15,984 nucleotides of DNA from an uncultured Streptococcus sp. (lineage in GTDB: Bacteria > Bacillota > Bacilli > Lactobacillales > Streptococcaceae): positions 1 through 15,984 of the forward strand of contig CABREZ010000022.1 in assembly GCA_902470035.1 (NCBI GenBank), read 5' to 3'. The translations under genes were made by a program, and so were the position numbers. Of the stretch, positions 6,872-14,715 are shown one piece after another. Within the stretch, counting starts at the first letter, position 1; each line of letters starts with the position of its first letter. The notes beneath the pieces are model-generated. The model saw only the letters and a program-made list of their open reading frames with translations. It had not been told where the DNA came from and made no database searches.

Positions 6872-7855
6872 ATGCGTGTCACCATCAAAGATGTAGCCAA
6901 ACTTGCTGGCGTTGCACCATCTACCGTTACACGAGTGATTCAAAATAAATCTACCATCAGTGAAGCCACTAAAGAACGGGTTCGTTCTGCCATGAAAGAA
7001 CTAGATTACCATCCAAACCTCAATGCTCGTAGCTTAGTGAGCCAGTCCAGTCAGGTGATTGCCCTTGTCTTGCCTGATGAGAGTGATGTGTTCTTCCAAA
7101 ACCCCTTCTTCCCAACGGTTCTCCGGGGAATTAGCCAAGTTGCTTCTGACTATGACTATGCTATCCAAATCTGCACAGGAACGGATGAAACCCACCGTTT
7201 AGAACAGCTTAAGCAGATGATTTATGGAAAACGGGTGGATGGACTGATCTTTCTTTATTCTAAGTTGGGGGATCCACTGGTTGACTTCTGTATTCAAGAT
7301 AAATTTCCTTTCTTGATTTTAGGGAAAGCAACTTCACCTTTTGTATCCTTAGTCGATAACGACAATGTTAAGGCAGCCTTTGACGCGACCGAATATTTTA
7401 TCAACAAGGGATACCAACACATCGCCTTTGTTGGAGGAAATAAGGAATTGGCCGTTTCTCAAGACCGCTACAAGGGCTACCAAGAAGCTCTTGCCAGTCA
7501 CCAGATCCCTCTCCGTGAGGAATTGGTCAAGTTCTCCTTTGGTTTCTTGCTGGAAGAAAATTCTTACCAAATCATGGATACCCTGCCTTTTGAAGAACTT
7601 GAAGCACTCATGACAACGGATATTCTAGTTGCCGAAGGGGTTCGGAGATACCTGAGCGACAAACAAGTCGACCTTCCGATTATTTCCTTCGACTCCATTC
7701 AACCGCGGATCCCTATTGATGCCTATATTGATATTAATACGGTTGAATTAGGACGCGAATCTGTCAGAACCTTACTCCAAATTATTAAAGACAACAAGAA
7801 AAACAAAACTGTTTGCTACAGACAGCTCATTGAACACTCGATTATTGAACTTTAG
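6872..7855 (+). CDS. malR: Maltose-responsive LacI-family transcriptional repressor
   Basis: MalR is expected to repress the malX and malQ promoters until maltose or maltodextrin binds it. The 327-residue protein starts with a classical LacI helix-turn-helix (VTIKDVAKLAGVAPSTVTRV, residues 3-22), followed by the hinge region YHPNLNARSLV near 46-56 and a periplasmic-binding-protein-like effector and dimerisation domain from about 60 to the end (LVLPDESD, NPFFPTVLRGISQVA, KRVDGLIFL). The start ATG has GGGAGG 5 nt upstream, and that site overlaps the malA stop. Candidate operators are the AACGTT-centred repeats at 2045-2060 and 2274-2301. It lies between malA and the pullulanase gene in one closely packed unit. 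The effector is inferred from pneumococcal MalR. Confidence 0.93.
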   Translation: MRVTIKDVAKLAGVAPSTVTRVIQNKSTISEATKERVRSAMKELDYHPNLNARSLVSQSSQVIALVLPDESDVFFQNPFFPTVLRGISQVASDYDYAIQICTGTDETHRLEQLKQMIYGKRVDGLIFLYSKLGDPLVDFCIQDKFPFLILGKATSPFVSLVDNDNVKAAFDATEYFINKGYQHIAFVGGNKELAVSQDRYKGYQEALASHQIPLREELVKFSFGFLLEENSYQIMDTLPFEELEALMTTDILVAEGVRRYLSDKQVDLPIISFDSIQPRIPIDAYIDINTVELGRESVRTLLQIIKDNKKNKTVCYRQLIEHSIIEL

Positions 7856-7863
7856 GAGAACCT

Positions 7864-9915
7864 ATGACCACACACTTTGCTGCTTATTTAGATGACCAAG
7901 ACTTGATTCGCATGGAAGGAGGAGAGAGCGTAACAGCCTCTCTTCCTTTTACCTTGACGTCTGGTTCGAAAACGATTGAACTCTTGCCGACAGAGGAAGA
8001 AAAAACTCTTCGAAGCCCCCTTCCCATCGACATGAGTCAAAGCTATACTCTCTCCAACGCTAAAGGAGAAACCTGCCTCCTCCACTACCGCGACATTGTC
8101 CGCCAACCCATCTTTGATCAGCTATATACTTATGATGGAGAGGATTTAGGAGCTCATTACTCAAAAGAAAAAACGACTTTTGCCTTCTGGGCTCCCATTT
8201 CTCAAGAGGTTGAGCTCTTGATCAACCAAACTGCCTACCCGATGGAGCGGACAGAAAAAGGAGTTTGGCGTCTAGAACTTGAGGGAGATTGGGAAAAAGC
8301 CTCTTACTACTACCAACATCAAGTCAACGGTGTAACCCATATCGTTCATGATCCTTATGCTCTTTCTTCTGAAGCCAATTCAGGAGCTAGCTATGTCATC
8401 GACCGACACAAGATTGAACGCCCCATTCAGAGAGCAACAACCCAACTAGATCCGACTGAGGCCATTATTTATGAACTGAGTGTCCGTGATTTCTCCATGC
8501 AAAAAGAAGCTGGTTTCCATCATCCTGGAACCTTCCCAGCCCTCTTAGAATCTCCTAAGCATGGAGAACAGACCTTTGGCTTTGACTATTTGAAATCCTT
8601 GGGCATTACTCATATTCAGCTCTTGCCCCTCTATGATTTCGGAAGCGTGGATGAAACCAACCCTACTTCTGGCTACAATTGGGGCTATGACCCTGTGCAA
8701 TACAATGTTCCTGAAGGAAGTTTTTGTACCCAAGCAAATGATCCTTACCAACGGATCCTGGAGTTGCAACGGGTGATTGATGCTTATCATGAAGCAGATC
8801 TCAGCCTCATCATGGACGTTGTCTATAATCATGTTTACCTCTCTGATGAATTTGCTTTTGAGCGGATTGTTCCAGGCTATTTCTATCGCTATGACCAGAA
8901 TCGCCAACGAACCAACGGAACCTTCTGTGGCAACGATGTAGCCAGCGAGAGAGCCATGGTTCGCAACTACATCAAACAGTCAGTCAAGCAGTGGGTTCAA
9001 CTCTATGGCTTTGATGGTTTCCGCTTTGACCTGATGGGCATTCTTGACCGCCAAACAATGATGGAAATTCAAGAAGATTTAGCAGCCATTTACCCCAACA
9101 TTTACCTTTATGGAGAAGGGTGGAAGATGGATACCGGACTAGATCCTGAACTCTTGGCCCATCAATACAATGCTAGTCAACTTCGTCCGTATGGCTTCTT
9201 CAGTGACAATTTCCGTGATACCATTAAACGTAGTATCTTAAATGAAGGGCGAGTAGACAGTCCTTATCAGGCCAATGATCTGGCTAATATTTTGACTGGT
9301 AACATCGGACTCAAAGGAGCACCTCACTTTGTGCGTCCTCAACAGGCGATCAACTATGTGGAATGCCATGATAACGCAACCTTCTTTGACTATCTCAAGG
9401 TTGAAGATCCTAATATTTCAGAGGAGCAGCGTCAGGCTAAAGCTCGACTCGGCTTGCACCTCGTACTCTTAGCTCAAGGAATTCCCTTCCTACATGCTGG
9501 TCAAGAGTTCTATCGCAGCAAGGGCTTAGAAGAGAATACTTACAATCTTCCAGATACTCTAAATCAACTAGACTGGCTTTCTTCTATAGCTTATGAAACA
9601 GATATTCAGTTCCTGCGCGAATTGATTGCCTATCGTAAAAAGGAAGAACTCCTCCGCCTTGTAAATGCCCAAGACATTCGAGATTATTGTCAAGTTACTT
9701 GGACTTCGGAGAAGACCTTCTCATACAGCATCGAGAAAGGCGGGCGTAAGTTGCTTATCTTGGTCAACCTTGGGGATCAAGAATGGACTTATCGACTCAA
9801 ACAGCCTGCTAGATTAGCAATTTCCTACCCTAATATTTATGGAAGAGAGCAAGAGCTTTCTCAAGAAGAATTTACCGTTCCAGGCCATGGTTGGATCTTG
9901 GTAGAACAAGCATAA
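7864..9915 (+). CDS. pulA: Type I pullulanase (GH13), intracellular
   Basis: This enzyme hydrolyses alpha-1,6 branch points in imported maltodextrin or glycogen, complementing MalQ and MalP. At 683 residues it has an N-terminal beta domain, a CBM48-like domain near 95-180 (FAFWAPISQEVELL), and a GH13 barrel. The pullulanase I signature YNWGYDP is at 271-277. The GH13 regions are DVVYNH (318-323), FRFD with the nucleophile Asp389, YGEGW with the acid/base Glu418, and ECHDN with Asp503. There is no signal peptide or LPXTG anchor, so it is cytoplasmic, unlike the large surface pullulanase SpuA. AGGAGA overlaps the malR stop and lies 8 nt downstream of malR's last codon, suggesting translational coupling. 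A glycogen-debranching role is also possible. Confidence 0.92.
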   Translation: MTTHFAAYLDDQDLIRMEGGESVTASLPFTLTSGSKTIELLPTEEEKTLRSPLPIDMSQSYTLSNAKGETCLLHYRDIVRQPIFDQLYTYDGEDLGAHYSKEKTTFAFWAPISQEVELLINQTAYPMERTEKGVWRLELEGDWEKASYYYQHQVNGVTHIVHDPYALSSEANSGASYVIDRHKIERPIQRATTQLDPTEAIIYELSVRDFSMQKEAGFHHPGTFPALLESPKHGEQTFGFDYLKSLGITHIQLLPLYDFGSVDETNPTSGYNWGYDPVQYNVPEGSFCTQANDPYQRILELQRVIDAYHEADLSLIMDVVYNHVYLSDEFAFERIVPGYFYRYDQNRQRTNGTFCGNDVASERAMVRNYIKQSVKQWVQLYGFDGFRFDLMGILDRQTMMEIQEDLAAIYPNIYLYGEGWKMDTGLDPELLAHQYNASQLRPYGFFSDNFRDTIKRSILNEGRVDSPYQANDLANILTGNIGLKGAPHFVRPQQAINYVECHDNATFFDYLKVEDPNISEEQRQAKARLGLHLVLLAQGIPFLHAGQEFYRSKGLEENTYNLPDTLNQLDWLSSIAYETDIQFLRELIAYRKKEELLRLVNAQDIRDYCQVTWTSEKTFSYSIEKGGRKLLILVNLGDQEWTYRLKQPARLAISYPNIYGREQELSQEEFTVPGHGWILVEQA

Positions 9916-9952
9916 AAAAATTCCTGCAAGAAGTTCTTGCAGGAATTTTTTA
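9914..9952. terminator. Bidirectional intrinsic terminator between pulA and the YitT-family gene
   Basis: TTCCTGCAAG (9921-9930) and CTTGCAGGAA (9936-9945) form a 10-bp stem with loop AAGTT, flanked by an A-run on the left and a T-run on the right. It therefore works for transcripts from either side. The two convergent stop codons (9913-9915 and 9950-9952) touch or lie inside the flanking runs, so the 34-nt gap is almost wholly terminator. Confidence 0.92.
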
Positions 9953-10891
9953 GTCTTCTACTTCGACAAAGCGTCCAATAATATGAACATTGTCTGAAAT
10001 TGTTATAAAAGCTTGAGGATCCGCTTTTTTCATTAAAAATTTAAACTCATTAAACTCTGCTCGGGTAATAACAGTGAGCAAGACCGCTTTTTCCTGATGG
10101 TTATAGGTTCCTTCGGCATTGTGGATAATGGTTGCCCCACGATGCAATCGCTTATGGATTTTCTCAATAATCTTATCCGGTTGGCTAGTGACAATCATAG
10201 CTTGCATCCGCTTCTGCTTGGTAAAGACGGCATCTGTCACTCGACTGGAAACAAAAATGGTAATCATCGAATAGAGGGCATACTTCCAACCAAAGGTCAT
10301 CCCTGCTATCAACATGATGGTCCCATTGACGATGAGAGAAATTTTACCGACATTCTTGCCCGTTCGCTTTCGAATGGTCAAACTGACAATATCGGTTCCC
10401 CCACTAGAGATATTATTCCGAAGGGCAAAACCAATCCCTGTCCCCATAACAACACCCCCAAACAAGGCGTTCATGATAGGATCATTGGTGAGAGTAACTA
10501 CGGGGACAAATTGGATAAAGAAGGAACTCATGGACACCGTGATAAAGGTGAAAATGGTAAATTTATGGCCAATTTGATACCAGGCAATAATCATTAAGGG
10601 TAAATTGATGGCATAAAATGACAAGGAAACAGGAATCGTAAAGCCCAAAAATCGATCACTAAGAGCAGAAACAATCTGTGCTAACCCTGTCGCTCCACTT
10701 GAATACACACGTCCCGGCTGGAAAAAGAAGTTCACAGCAATCGCAGATAAAAATCCATAGACCAATGAGGCTGAAATCTTTTCATCATACTTTTCGCGAG
10801 AAATGCTTTTCAAGACCCGTAATAATTTAAAATTATAAGCAATTCTTCTCACATAATAACGTAAGATTTTACCTAAGCGAGTTTTTTTCAT
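9950..10891 (-). CDS. YitT-family membrane protein (DUF161 + DUF2179)
   Basis: This 313-residue protein belongs to the YitT family of uncharacterised membrane proteins. After a basic N-terminus (1-38) come about five to six hydrophobic segments (near 41-58, 84-104, 110-132, 138-157, 185-200 and 203-217). Family-typical glycine-rich loops are GRVYSSGATGLAQIV (60-74) and NNISSGGTDIVSLTIRKRTG (159-178). The soluble C-terminal DUF2179 domain (about 226-310) starts at MQAMIVTSQPDKI and ends GRFVEVED. The start ATG has only a weak AAGAG 6 nt upstream. It lies 70 nt downstream of aspS on the same strand, separated by a hairpin; I see no strong promoter, so it may depend partly on aspS read-through. 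Family function is unknown; transport is a guess. Confidence 0.88.
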   Translation of the reverse strand: MKKTRLGKILRYYVRRIAYNFKLLRVLKSISREKYDEKISASLVYGFLSAIAVNFFFQPGRVYSSGATGLAQIVSALSDRFLGFTIPVSLSFYAINLPLMIIAWYQIGHKFTIFTFITVSMSSFFIQFVPVVTLTNDPIMNALFGGVVMGTGIGFALRNNISSGGTDIVSLTIRKRTGKNVGKISLIVNGTIMLIAGMTFGWKYALYSMITIFVSSRVTDAVFTKQKRMQAMIVTSQPDKIIEKIHKRLHRGATIIHNAEGTYNHQEKAVLLTVITRAEFNEFKFLMKKADPQAFITISDNVHIIGRFVEVED

Positions 10892-10911
10892 GACTATCTC
10901 TTAATTTATAA

Positions 10912-10951
10912 ATAAAGGGAAAATCCCAGAAGCTACTTCTGCAGATTTTCC
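10912..10951 (-). terminator. Likely intrinsic terminator after aspS
   Basis: GGAAAATC/GATTTTCC arms (10918-10925 and 10944-10951) enclose a second stem CAGAAG/CTTCTG with a 3-nt loop. On the minus strand the hairpin is followed by a broken T-rich stretch (CTTTATTTAT), so it should terminate aspS transcripts at least partly. Incomplete termination would supply the YitT-family gene. Confidence 0.65.
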
Positions 10952-10961
10952 GCTTTTATTC

Positions 10962-12716
10962 TTACTCCTCAGTTTTGACTTCTACTTGTAGACTCAACTC
11001 TTCCAGTTGTTTGGTAGCTACTGTAGAAGGGGCTTGGGTCATTGGATCTGTTGCCTTGTTGTTCTTAGGGAAGGCAATCACTTCACGGATATTCTCCTCA
11101 CCAGCTAACAACATAACAAAACGGTCCAAACCAAGAGCCAATCCACCATGTGGAGGGAAACCATAATCCATAGCTTCTAGCAAGAAACCAAATTGCTCTG
11201 TTGCATCTTCTATTGAGAAACCGAGAGCTGTAAACATCCGTTCTTGCAATTCTTTTTGGTTAATCCGGAGACTTCCTCCTCCAAGTTCGTAACCATTGAG
11301 CACAATGTCATAGGCAATGGCACGTACCTTGGCAAGATCGCCCTCTAATTCATGAGCTGTCTCTGCTTGCGGAAGTGTAAAGGGATGATGAGCACTCATG
11401 TAACGGCCTTCTTCTTCAGACCACTCAAACATTGGCCAATCTACCACCCATAGGAAGTTGAATTGACTGTTGTCGATGAGGTCCAATTCCTTGGCAATTC
11501 TACAACGAAGGGCACCTAGTGTTGCGTTGGCTACTTCTAATGTATCTGCTACAAAGAGGACCAAATCTTTCTCTTCCAACTGTAAAGCATTTGTCAACTC
11601 TGTTGTCACATCTGTCAAGAACTTAGCAACTGGGCCGTTCAAAGCACCATCCGCTACCTTGACCCATGCTAGACCTTTAGCCCCATATTGTTTGGCTACT
11701 TCGGTCATCTTATCGATGTCTTTACGTGAGTAGTTATCTGCAGCGCCTTTGACGACAATGGCTTTCACTGCTGGAGCTTCTGAAAAGACCTTGAAGTCTA
11801 AGCCCTTTACAACTTTTGTCAAGTCTGTCAAGAGCATATCAAAGCGAGTATCTGGTTTGTCAGAACCGTAAAGAGCCATCGCATCATCGTACTTCATCCG
11901 TGGGAAAGGAAGGGTGACTTCAATTCCCTTGGTTTCTTTCATGACACGCGCGATTAAACCTTCCGTAATATCTTGAATTTCTTGCTCTGTCAGGAAGGAA
12001 GTTTCTAAGTCGACCTGTGTAAACTCAGGTTGACGGTCTCCACGTAAATCTTCATCACGGAAACATTTGACGATTTGATAATAGCGGTCAAAGCCAGCAT
12101 TCATCAATAACTGTTTGGTGATTTGAGGGCTTTGAGGCAAGGCATAAAAGTGACCCTTGTTAACACGAGATGGAACGAGGTAGTCACGCGCCCCTTCTGG
12201 TGTTGATTTAGAAAGGAATGGTGTTTCCACATCAATAAATTCCAACTCATCCAAGTAGTTGCGGATAGAATGCGTTACCTTGGCACGTAATTTCAAGTTT
12301 TCCAACATTTCTGGACGACGCAAGTCCAAATATCGATAGCGTAGACGGGTATCGTCGTTAGCTTCAATGCCGTCCTTGATCTCAAATGGCGTGGTTTTTG
12401 CCGTATTAAGGACAGTCAAAGAAGAAACATGCATTTCAACCTGACCTGTTGCAATTTTATCATTGGCTTGCTGTCTTGTAGCAACTTGACCTGTCACTTC
12501 GATCACATACTCGCTACGAAGACTTTCGGCCGTTGCCATGACTTCCGAACTGACAGTTTCTGGATTGATGACCAATTGCATAATCCCTTCACGGTCCCGC
12601 AAATCAATAAAGATCAATCCACCCAAATCGCGGCGTCGACTCACCCATCCCTTGAGGGTTAGTTCTTGTCCAATGTGTTCCTCGCGAACACGCCCAGCAT
12701 ACATGGAACGTTTCAT
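10962..12716 (-). CDS. aspS: Aspartyl-tRNA synthetase
   Basis: AspRS charges tRNA-Asp with aspartate in the cytoplasm. The 584-residue bacterial-type protein has an N-terminal OB-fold anticodon-binding domain (about 1-105, with GWVSRRRDLGGLIFIDLRDR), then the class II catalytic core with motif 2 FRDEDLRGDRQPEFTQ (219-234), a GAD-type insertion in the middle, and motif 3 GLALGLDRF (525-533). The frame can be extended to a TTG at 12734, but that TTG overlaps the ribosome binding site (GGAGAG, 10 nt before ATG 12716). The ATG start, MKRSMYAGRV, matches the N-terminus usual for streptococcal AspS. It reads leftward, downstream of a small membrane-protein gene. Whether the enzyme is strictly tRNA-Asp specific cannot be decided by eye. 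Confidence 0.97.
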   Translation of the reverse strand: MKRSMYAGRVREEHIGQELTLKGWVSRRRDLGGLIFIDLRDREGIMQLVINPETVSSEVMATAESLRSEYVIEVTGQVATRQQANDKIATGQVEMHVSSLTVLNTAKTTPFEIKDGIEANDDTRLRYRYLDLRRPEMLENLKLRAKVTHSIRNYLDELEFIDVETPFLSKSTPEGARDYLVPSRVNKGHFYALPQSPQITKQLLMNAGFDRYYQIVKCFRDEDLRGDRQPEFTQVDLETSFLTEQEIQDITEGLIARVMKETKGIEVTLPFPRMKYDDAMALYGSDKPDTRFDMLLTDLTKVVKGLDFKVFSEAPAVKAIVVKGAADNYSRKDIDKMTEVAKQYGAKGLAWVKVADGALNGPVAKFLTDVTTELTNALQLEEKDLVLFVADTLEVANATLGALRCRIAKELDLIDNSQFNFLWVVDWPMFEWSEEEGRYMSAHHPFTLPQAETAHELEGDLAKVRAIAYDIVLNGYELGGGSLRINQKELQERMFTALGFSIEDATEQFGFLLEAMDYGFPPHGGLALGLDRFVMLLAGEENIREVIAFPKNNKATDPMTQAPSTVATKQLEELSLQVEVKTEE

Positions 12717-12752
12717 TGTATTTTTACTCTCCAAACTAATATTCTTCCTTCT

Positions 12753-12761
12753 ATTTTACCA
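12753..12761 (-). promoter_or_regulatory. Possible aspS extended -10 promoter element
   Basis: On the minus strand TGGTAAAAT has an extended -10 (TG one base before TAAAAT, 12758-12753), about 37 nt upstream of the aspS ATG. No good -35 is seen at 16-18 nt spacing, which extended -10 promoters tolerate. Just upstream are two copies of TTTTCCAGA (12783-12791 and 12795-12803, plus-strand reading). Confidence 0.4.
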
Positions 12762-12816
12762 TAAAGCCTGTCAGATAAGTGCTTTTCCAGAGATTTTTCC
12801 AGAAAAAACAGTTCTT

Positions 12817-13062
12817 TTATTCAGCTTCTTTCCTGGTAGGAGCTTTCTCTTGTTTGGCCTCTTCATCGTATAGGGTTGGGGCCAAGATTTTCATCAGACT
12901 AGCTGTTCCAAAACGCATGATAGCTGCCAAGACTCCAAATATTGGAGCCAAGTTACGGAAAAAGAAGTCTCCTCTGATTAATTGAGTGATGAGGCCCGTC
13001 ATGAGAAAGACCACGATTCCTTGAAGAATCGCATAAACAGCTATTTTCTTCATTGTTTTCAT
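12817..13062 (-). CDS. Small two-helix membrane protein, function unknown
   Basis: I do not recognise this 81-residue protein. It has two hydrophobic segments, near residues 8-28 (VYAILQGIVVFLMTGLITQLI) and 35-60 (FRNLAPIFGVLAAIMRFGTASLMKIL), then a charged tail rich in Glu and Lys ending APTRKEAE. The hydrophobic pattern and the ribosome binding site (AGAGGA about 11 nt before ATG 13062) suggest a real gene; a second in-frame ATG at 13053 is a possible start. It lies 100 nt upstream of aspS on the same strand and downstream of the dlt terminator. Its upstream region carries the DnaA-box palindrome at 13091-13138, so its transcription could be influenced by DnaA. No function should be assumed. 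Confidence 0.72.
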   Translation of the reverse strand: MKTMKKIAVYAILQGIVVFLMTGLITQLIRGDFFFRNLAPIFGVLAAIMRFGTASLMKILAPTLYDEEAKQEKAPTRKEAE

Positions 13063-13090
13063 CTTGTACCAGTTCCTCTCTTTCTAGTAG

Positions 13091-13138
13091 ACAGACTTAT
13101 CCACAGATTTGTGGATAAGTCTGTGAATATGGGGATAA
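13091..13138. promoter_or_regulatory. DnaA-box cluster with perfect 15-bp inverted repeat
   Basis: The arms ACAGACTTATCCACA (13091-13105) and TGTGGATAAGTCTGT (13110-13124) are perfect reverse complements with a 4-bp spacer. Each contains the consensus DnaA box TTATCCACA (13097-13105 on plus, 13110-13118 on minus). A third box, TTATCCCCA with one mismatch, follows on the minus strand at 13130-13138. The site lies in the 134-base gap between dltD and the small membrane-protein gene. It could be a DnaA-binding regulatory or titration site. It could also fold as an RNA hairpin, but no T-run follows on either strand, so it is not a normal terminator. Confidence 0.7.
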
Positions 13139-13155
13139 GTTTCTTCAAAACCATA

Positions 13156-13187
13156 GGAAAAAGGTTGAGACTGGGTATTCTCAACCT
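13156..13187 (-). terminator. dlt operon terminator
   Basis: Read leftward, AGGTTGAGA (13187-13179) and TCTCAACCT (13170-13162) form a 9-bp stem around an 8-nt loop, with a run of T extending just past the stem. It begins 10 nt after the dltD stop, so it ends the dlt transcript before the DnaA-box palindrome and the downstream membrane-protein gene. Confidence 0.88.
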
Positions 13188-13196
13188 CTTCGCATC

Positions 13197-14465
13197 TTAC
13201 TTAAATTGATCCGGCTGACCTTTGTAGTTAGCCCAGTCCTGACTTAAGAAACGATTGTTAATCTTGTATTCAGGGGCCGGTTGAGGGTTAGAGACAAAAG
13301 GATCAACTGCCTTGTCAAATGCCAACCATCCATTCCAGCCCATATGAATGGTATCCTGCATAAAGTAAGGTTTATCACCATCTTTAGAAAAATCAGCAAT
13401 ATGGGTAAAGCCTTGACTTTCTAGTTGGTAACGGATTTTTTCAACTGTCCGTTGATACATTTCTTTACTCAAGCCTGTATAAGCCATCCATTTCGAGTTC
13501 ACTGGAGGGATGACAAAGATGACATTGGTTTTAGATTGAGCAAACTGATCCAAGACCAACTGTAAATCATTGTATTCTGGGGATTGTTCATAGGATTCAT
13601 TCTTTTGGAATCCTTTGAGTTTCTTGAGCTTACTCGCAAGACGATGGGTATAAAAGCTATTGCTAATGCCTAGTTTATTATTATTTGTTTTCTTTTTGGC
13701 TTCCGCCGTCGCCACCTCTTCTAAGGCTTCGTAAGAAAATGTATCTGGTAAGTCATTTAAGCGAGAGAGAACTTTCTTCTCATAGTTGCTATTGTTCATT
13801 GCCGTAAAGGTGCTAAAGAAGGCATCCTCCCGACGAACAAAGCGCATGAGGGTCTGATTGAGACCTTTTTCAAAACTAGATAGATTTTGACCTTTGGCTA
13901 GCTTCTGAACTCCTCCCTGCATAGCAACATTAGGGTACTGCTGCAAGAGACGAGATGCCGCATACTGGCTTGCTGGTCCAGCTTCTTGGTTGGCCAAAAA
14001 GCTCGTTAATTGGTCACTGTTAAAGTATTGCTGGAAGGCCGATGAATCATAACCGTCCTTCGTAAACCACTGGGGCGATACTACATAAACAGCCGTTTTC
14101 CCTTCTAGTTGAGGAAGAATTTGCTGCATCCCAAAATATTGGTTCAAGGATGCTGCCCCTCGTTGCCCTAGAAAATACGGACGATAAGAGCGATCATACT
14201 TCTCTGCTAGTACTGCTGGGTGGACGATGTCAAATCGCAACCATTCGCTGGAACCAAAGAAGGGTACAAAACGATAGTTGGGATCCCCGAGCGCTTCTTC
14301 CTTACGGGCACGACTTTTAAAGCCTTCTGCCGTCAAGCTCACTGCAGCCTTTTTCTCCTCTGTCAGATTATGTTTGTGGTTAATCGGATAGAAAAAGAGA
14401 AGAGCAGCAACAAGAGCCATGGCGCAAAAGACTGGACCCAGAATCAGCCACAATCGTTTAAGCAT
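13197..14465 (-). CDS. dltD: D-alanyl-lipoteichoic acid biosynthesis protein DltD
   Basis: DltD is the membrane-anchored extracytoplasmic enzyme of teichoic acid D-alanylation, thought to pass D-alanine toward lipoteichoic acid after DltB. The 422-residue protein has one N-terminal membrane helix (about 4-27) and an SGNH-hydrolase-like domain with FFGSSEWLRFD (69-79), whose Ser73 aligns with the Ser of a GDS motif, and DTIHMGW with Asp371 and His374. A GTG start at 14483 is possible, but ATG 14465 (MLKRLW) is preferred. It has GGAG 7 nt upstream, overlaps the dltC stop by 8 nt (ATGCTTAA), and gives the length I recall for the pneumococcal protein. It is the last gene of the dlt operon and is followed by a strong terminator. 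Confidence 0.95.
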   Translation of the reverse strand: MLKRLWLILGPVFCAMALVAALLFFYPINHKHNLTEEKKAAVSLTAEGFKSRARKEEALGDPNYRFVPFFGSSEWLRFDIVHPAVLAEKYDRSYRPYFLGQRGAASLNQYFGMQQILPQLEGKTAVYVVSPQWFTKDGYDSSAFQQYFNSDQLTSFLANQEAGPASQYAASRLLQQYPNVAMQGGVQKLAKGQNLSSFEKGLNQTLMRFVRREDAFFSTFTAMNNSNYEKKVLSRLNDLPDTFSYEALEEVATAEAKKKTNNNKLGISNSFYTHRLASKLKKLKGFQKNESYEQSPEYNDLQLVLDQFAQSKTNVIFVIPPVNSKWMAYTGLSKEMYQRTVEKIRYQLESQGFTHIADFSKDGDKPYFMQDTIHMGWNGWLAFDKAVDPFVSNPQPAPEYKINNRFLSQDWANYKGQPDQFK

Positions 14466-14697
14466 TCTGAAGCTCCATGACACCTTCTACGATTTTGTTG
14501 GCAGTATTCCAGTCATCACGACCAAATTCAGATACTGGAACCCGAATATCGAAGCGGTTTTCCAATTCAACAATCAATTCAACGGTTCCCATGCTATCAA
14601 GAACACCAGCATCAAATAGATCCTCATCCATCATGTCTGAGACATCTTCCATAAACAATTCGTCAATAATTTCAATTACTTGTGATTTTACATCCAT
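14458..14697 (-). CDS. dltC: D-alanyl carrier protein DltC
   Basis: DltC is the small cytoplasmic acyl-carrier-like protein that receives activated D-alanine from DltA on a phosphopantetheine arm and presents it to DltB. The 79-residue product shows the carrier signature FDAGVLDSMGTVELIVELE, with the attachment Ser35 in DSMGT, and it is strongly acidic, as expected. AAGGA lies 10 nt before the ATG. It starts 18 nt after the dltB stop, and its stop overlaps the dltD start by 8 nt, so translation of dltC and dltD is probably coupled. Confidence 0.97.
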   Translation of the reverse strand: MDVKSQVIEIIDELFMEDVSDMMDEDLFDAGVLDSMGTVELIVELENRFDIRVPVSEFGRDDWNTANKIVEGVMELQNA

Positions 14698-14715
14698 TTT
14701 TCATTTTTCCTTTTC

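Noticed and set aside
10097..10597. 166-codon open frame antisense to the YitT-family gene
   Set aside because: No recognisable domain, membrane or signal features and no convincing ribosome binding site; the opposite strand encodes a clear family member.
9950..13062. Region between the mal and dlt loci as a horizontally acquired island
   Set aside because: No integrase, transposase, tRNA, flanking repeats or obvious base-composition change; aspS is a housekeeping gene and the YitT family is widespread.
13091..13124. The DnaA-box palindrome as an ordinary terminator
   Set aside because: No T-run follows it on either strand, and the dlt operon already has a good terminator at 13156-13187.
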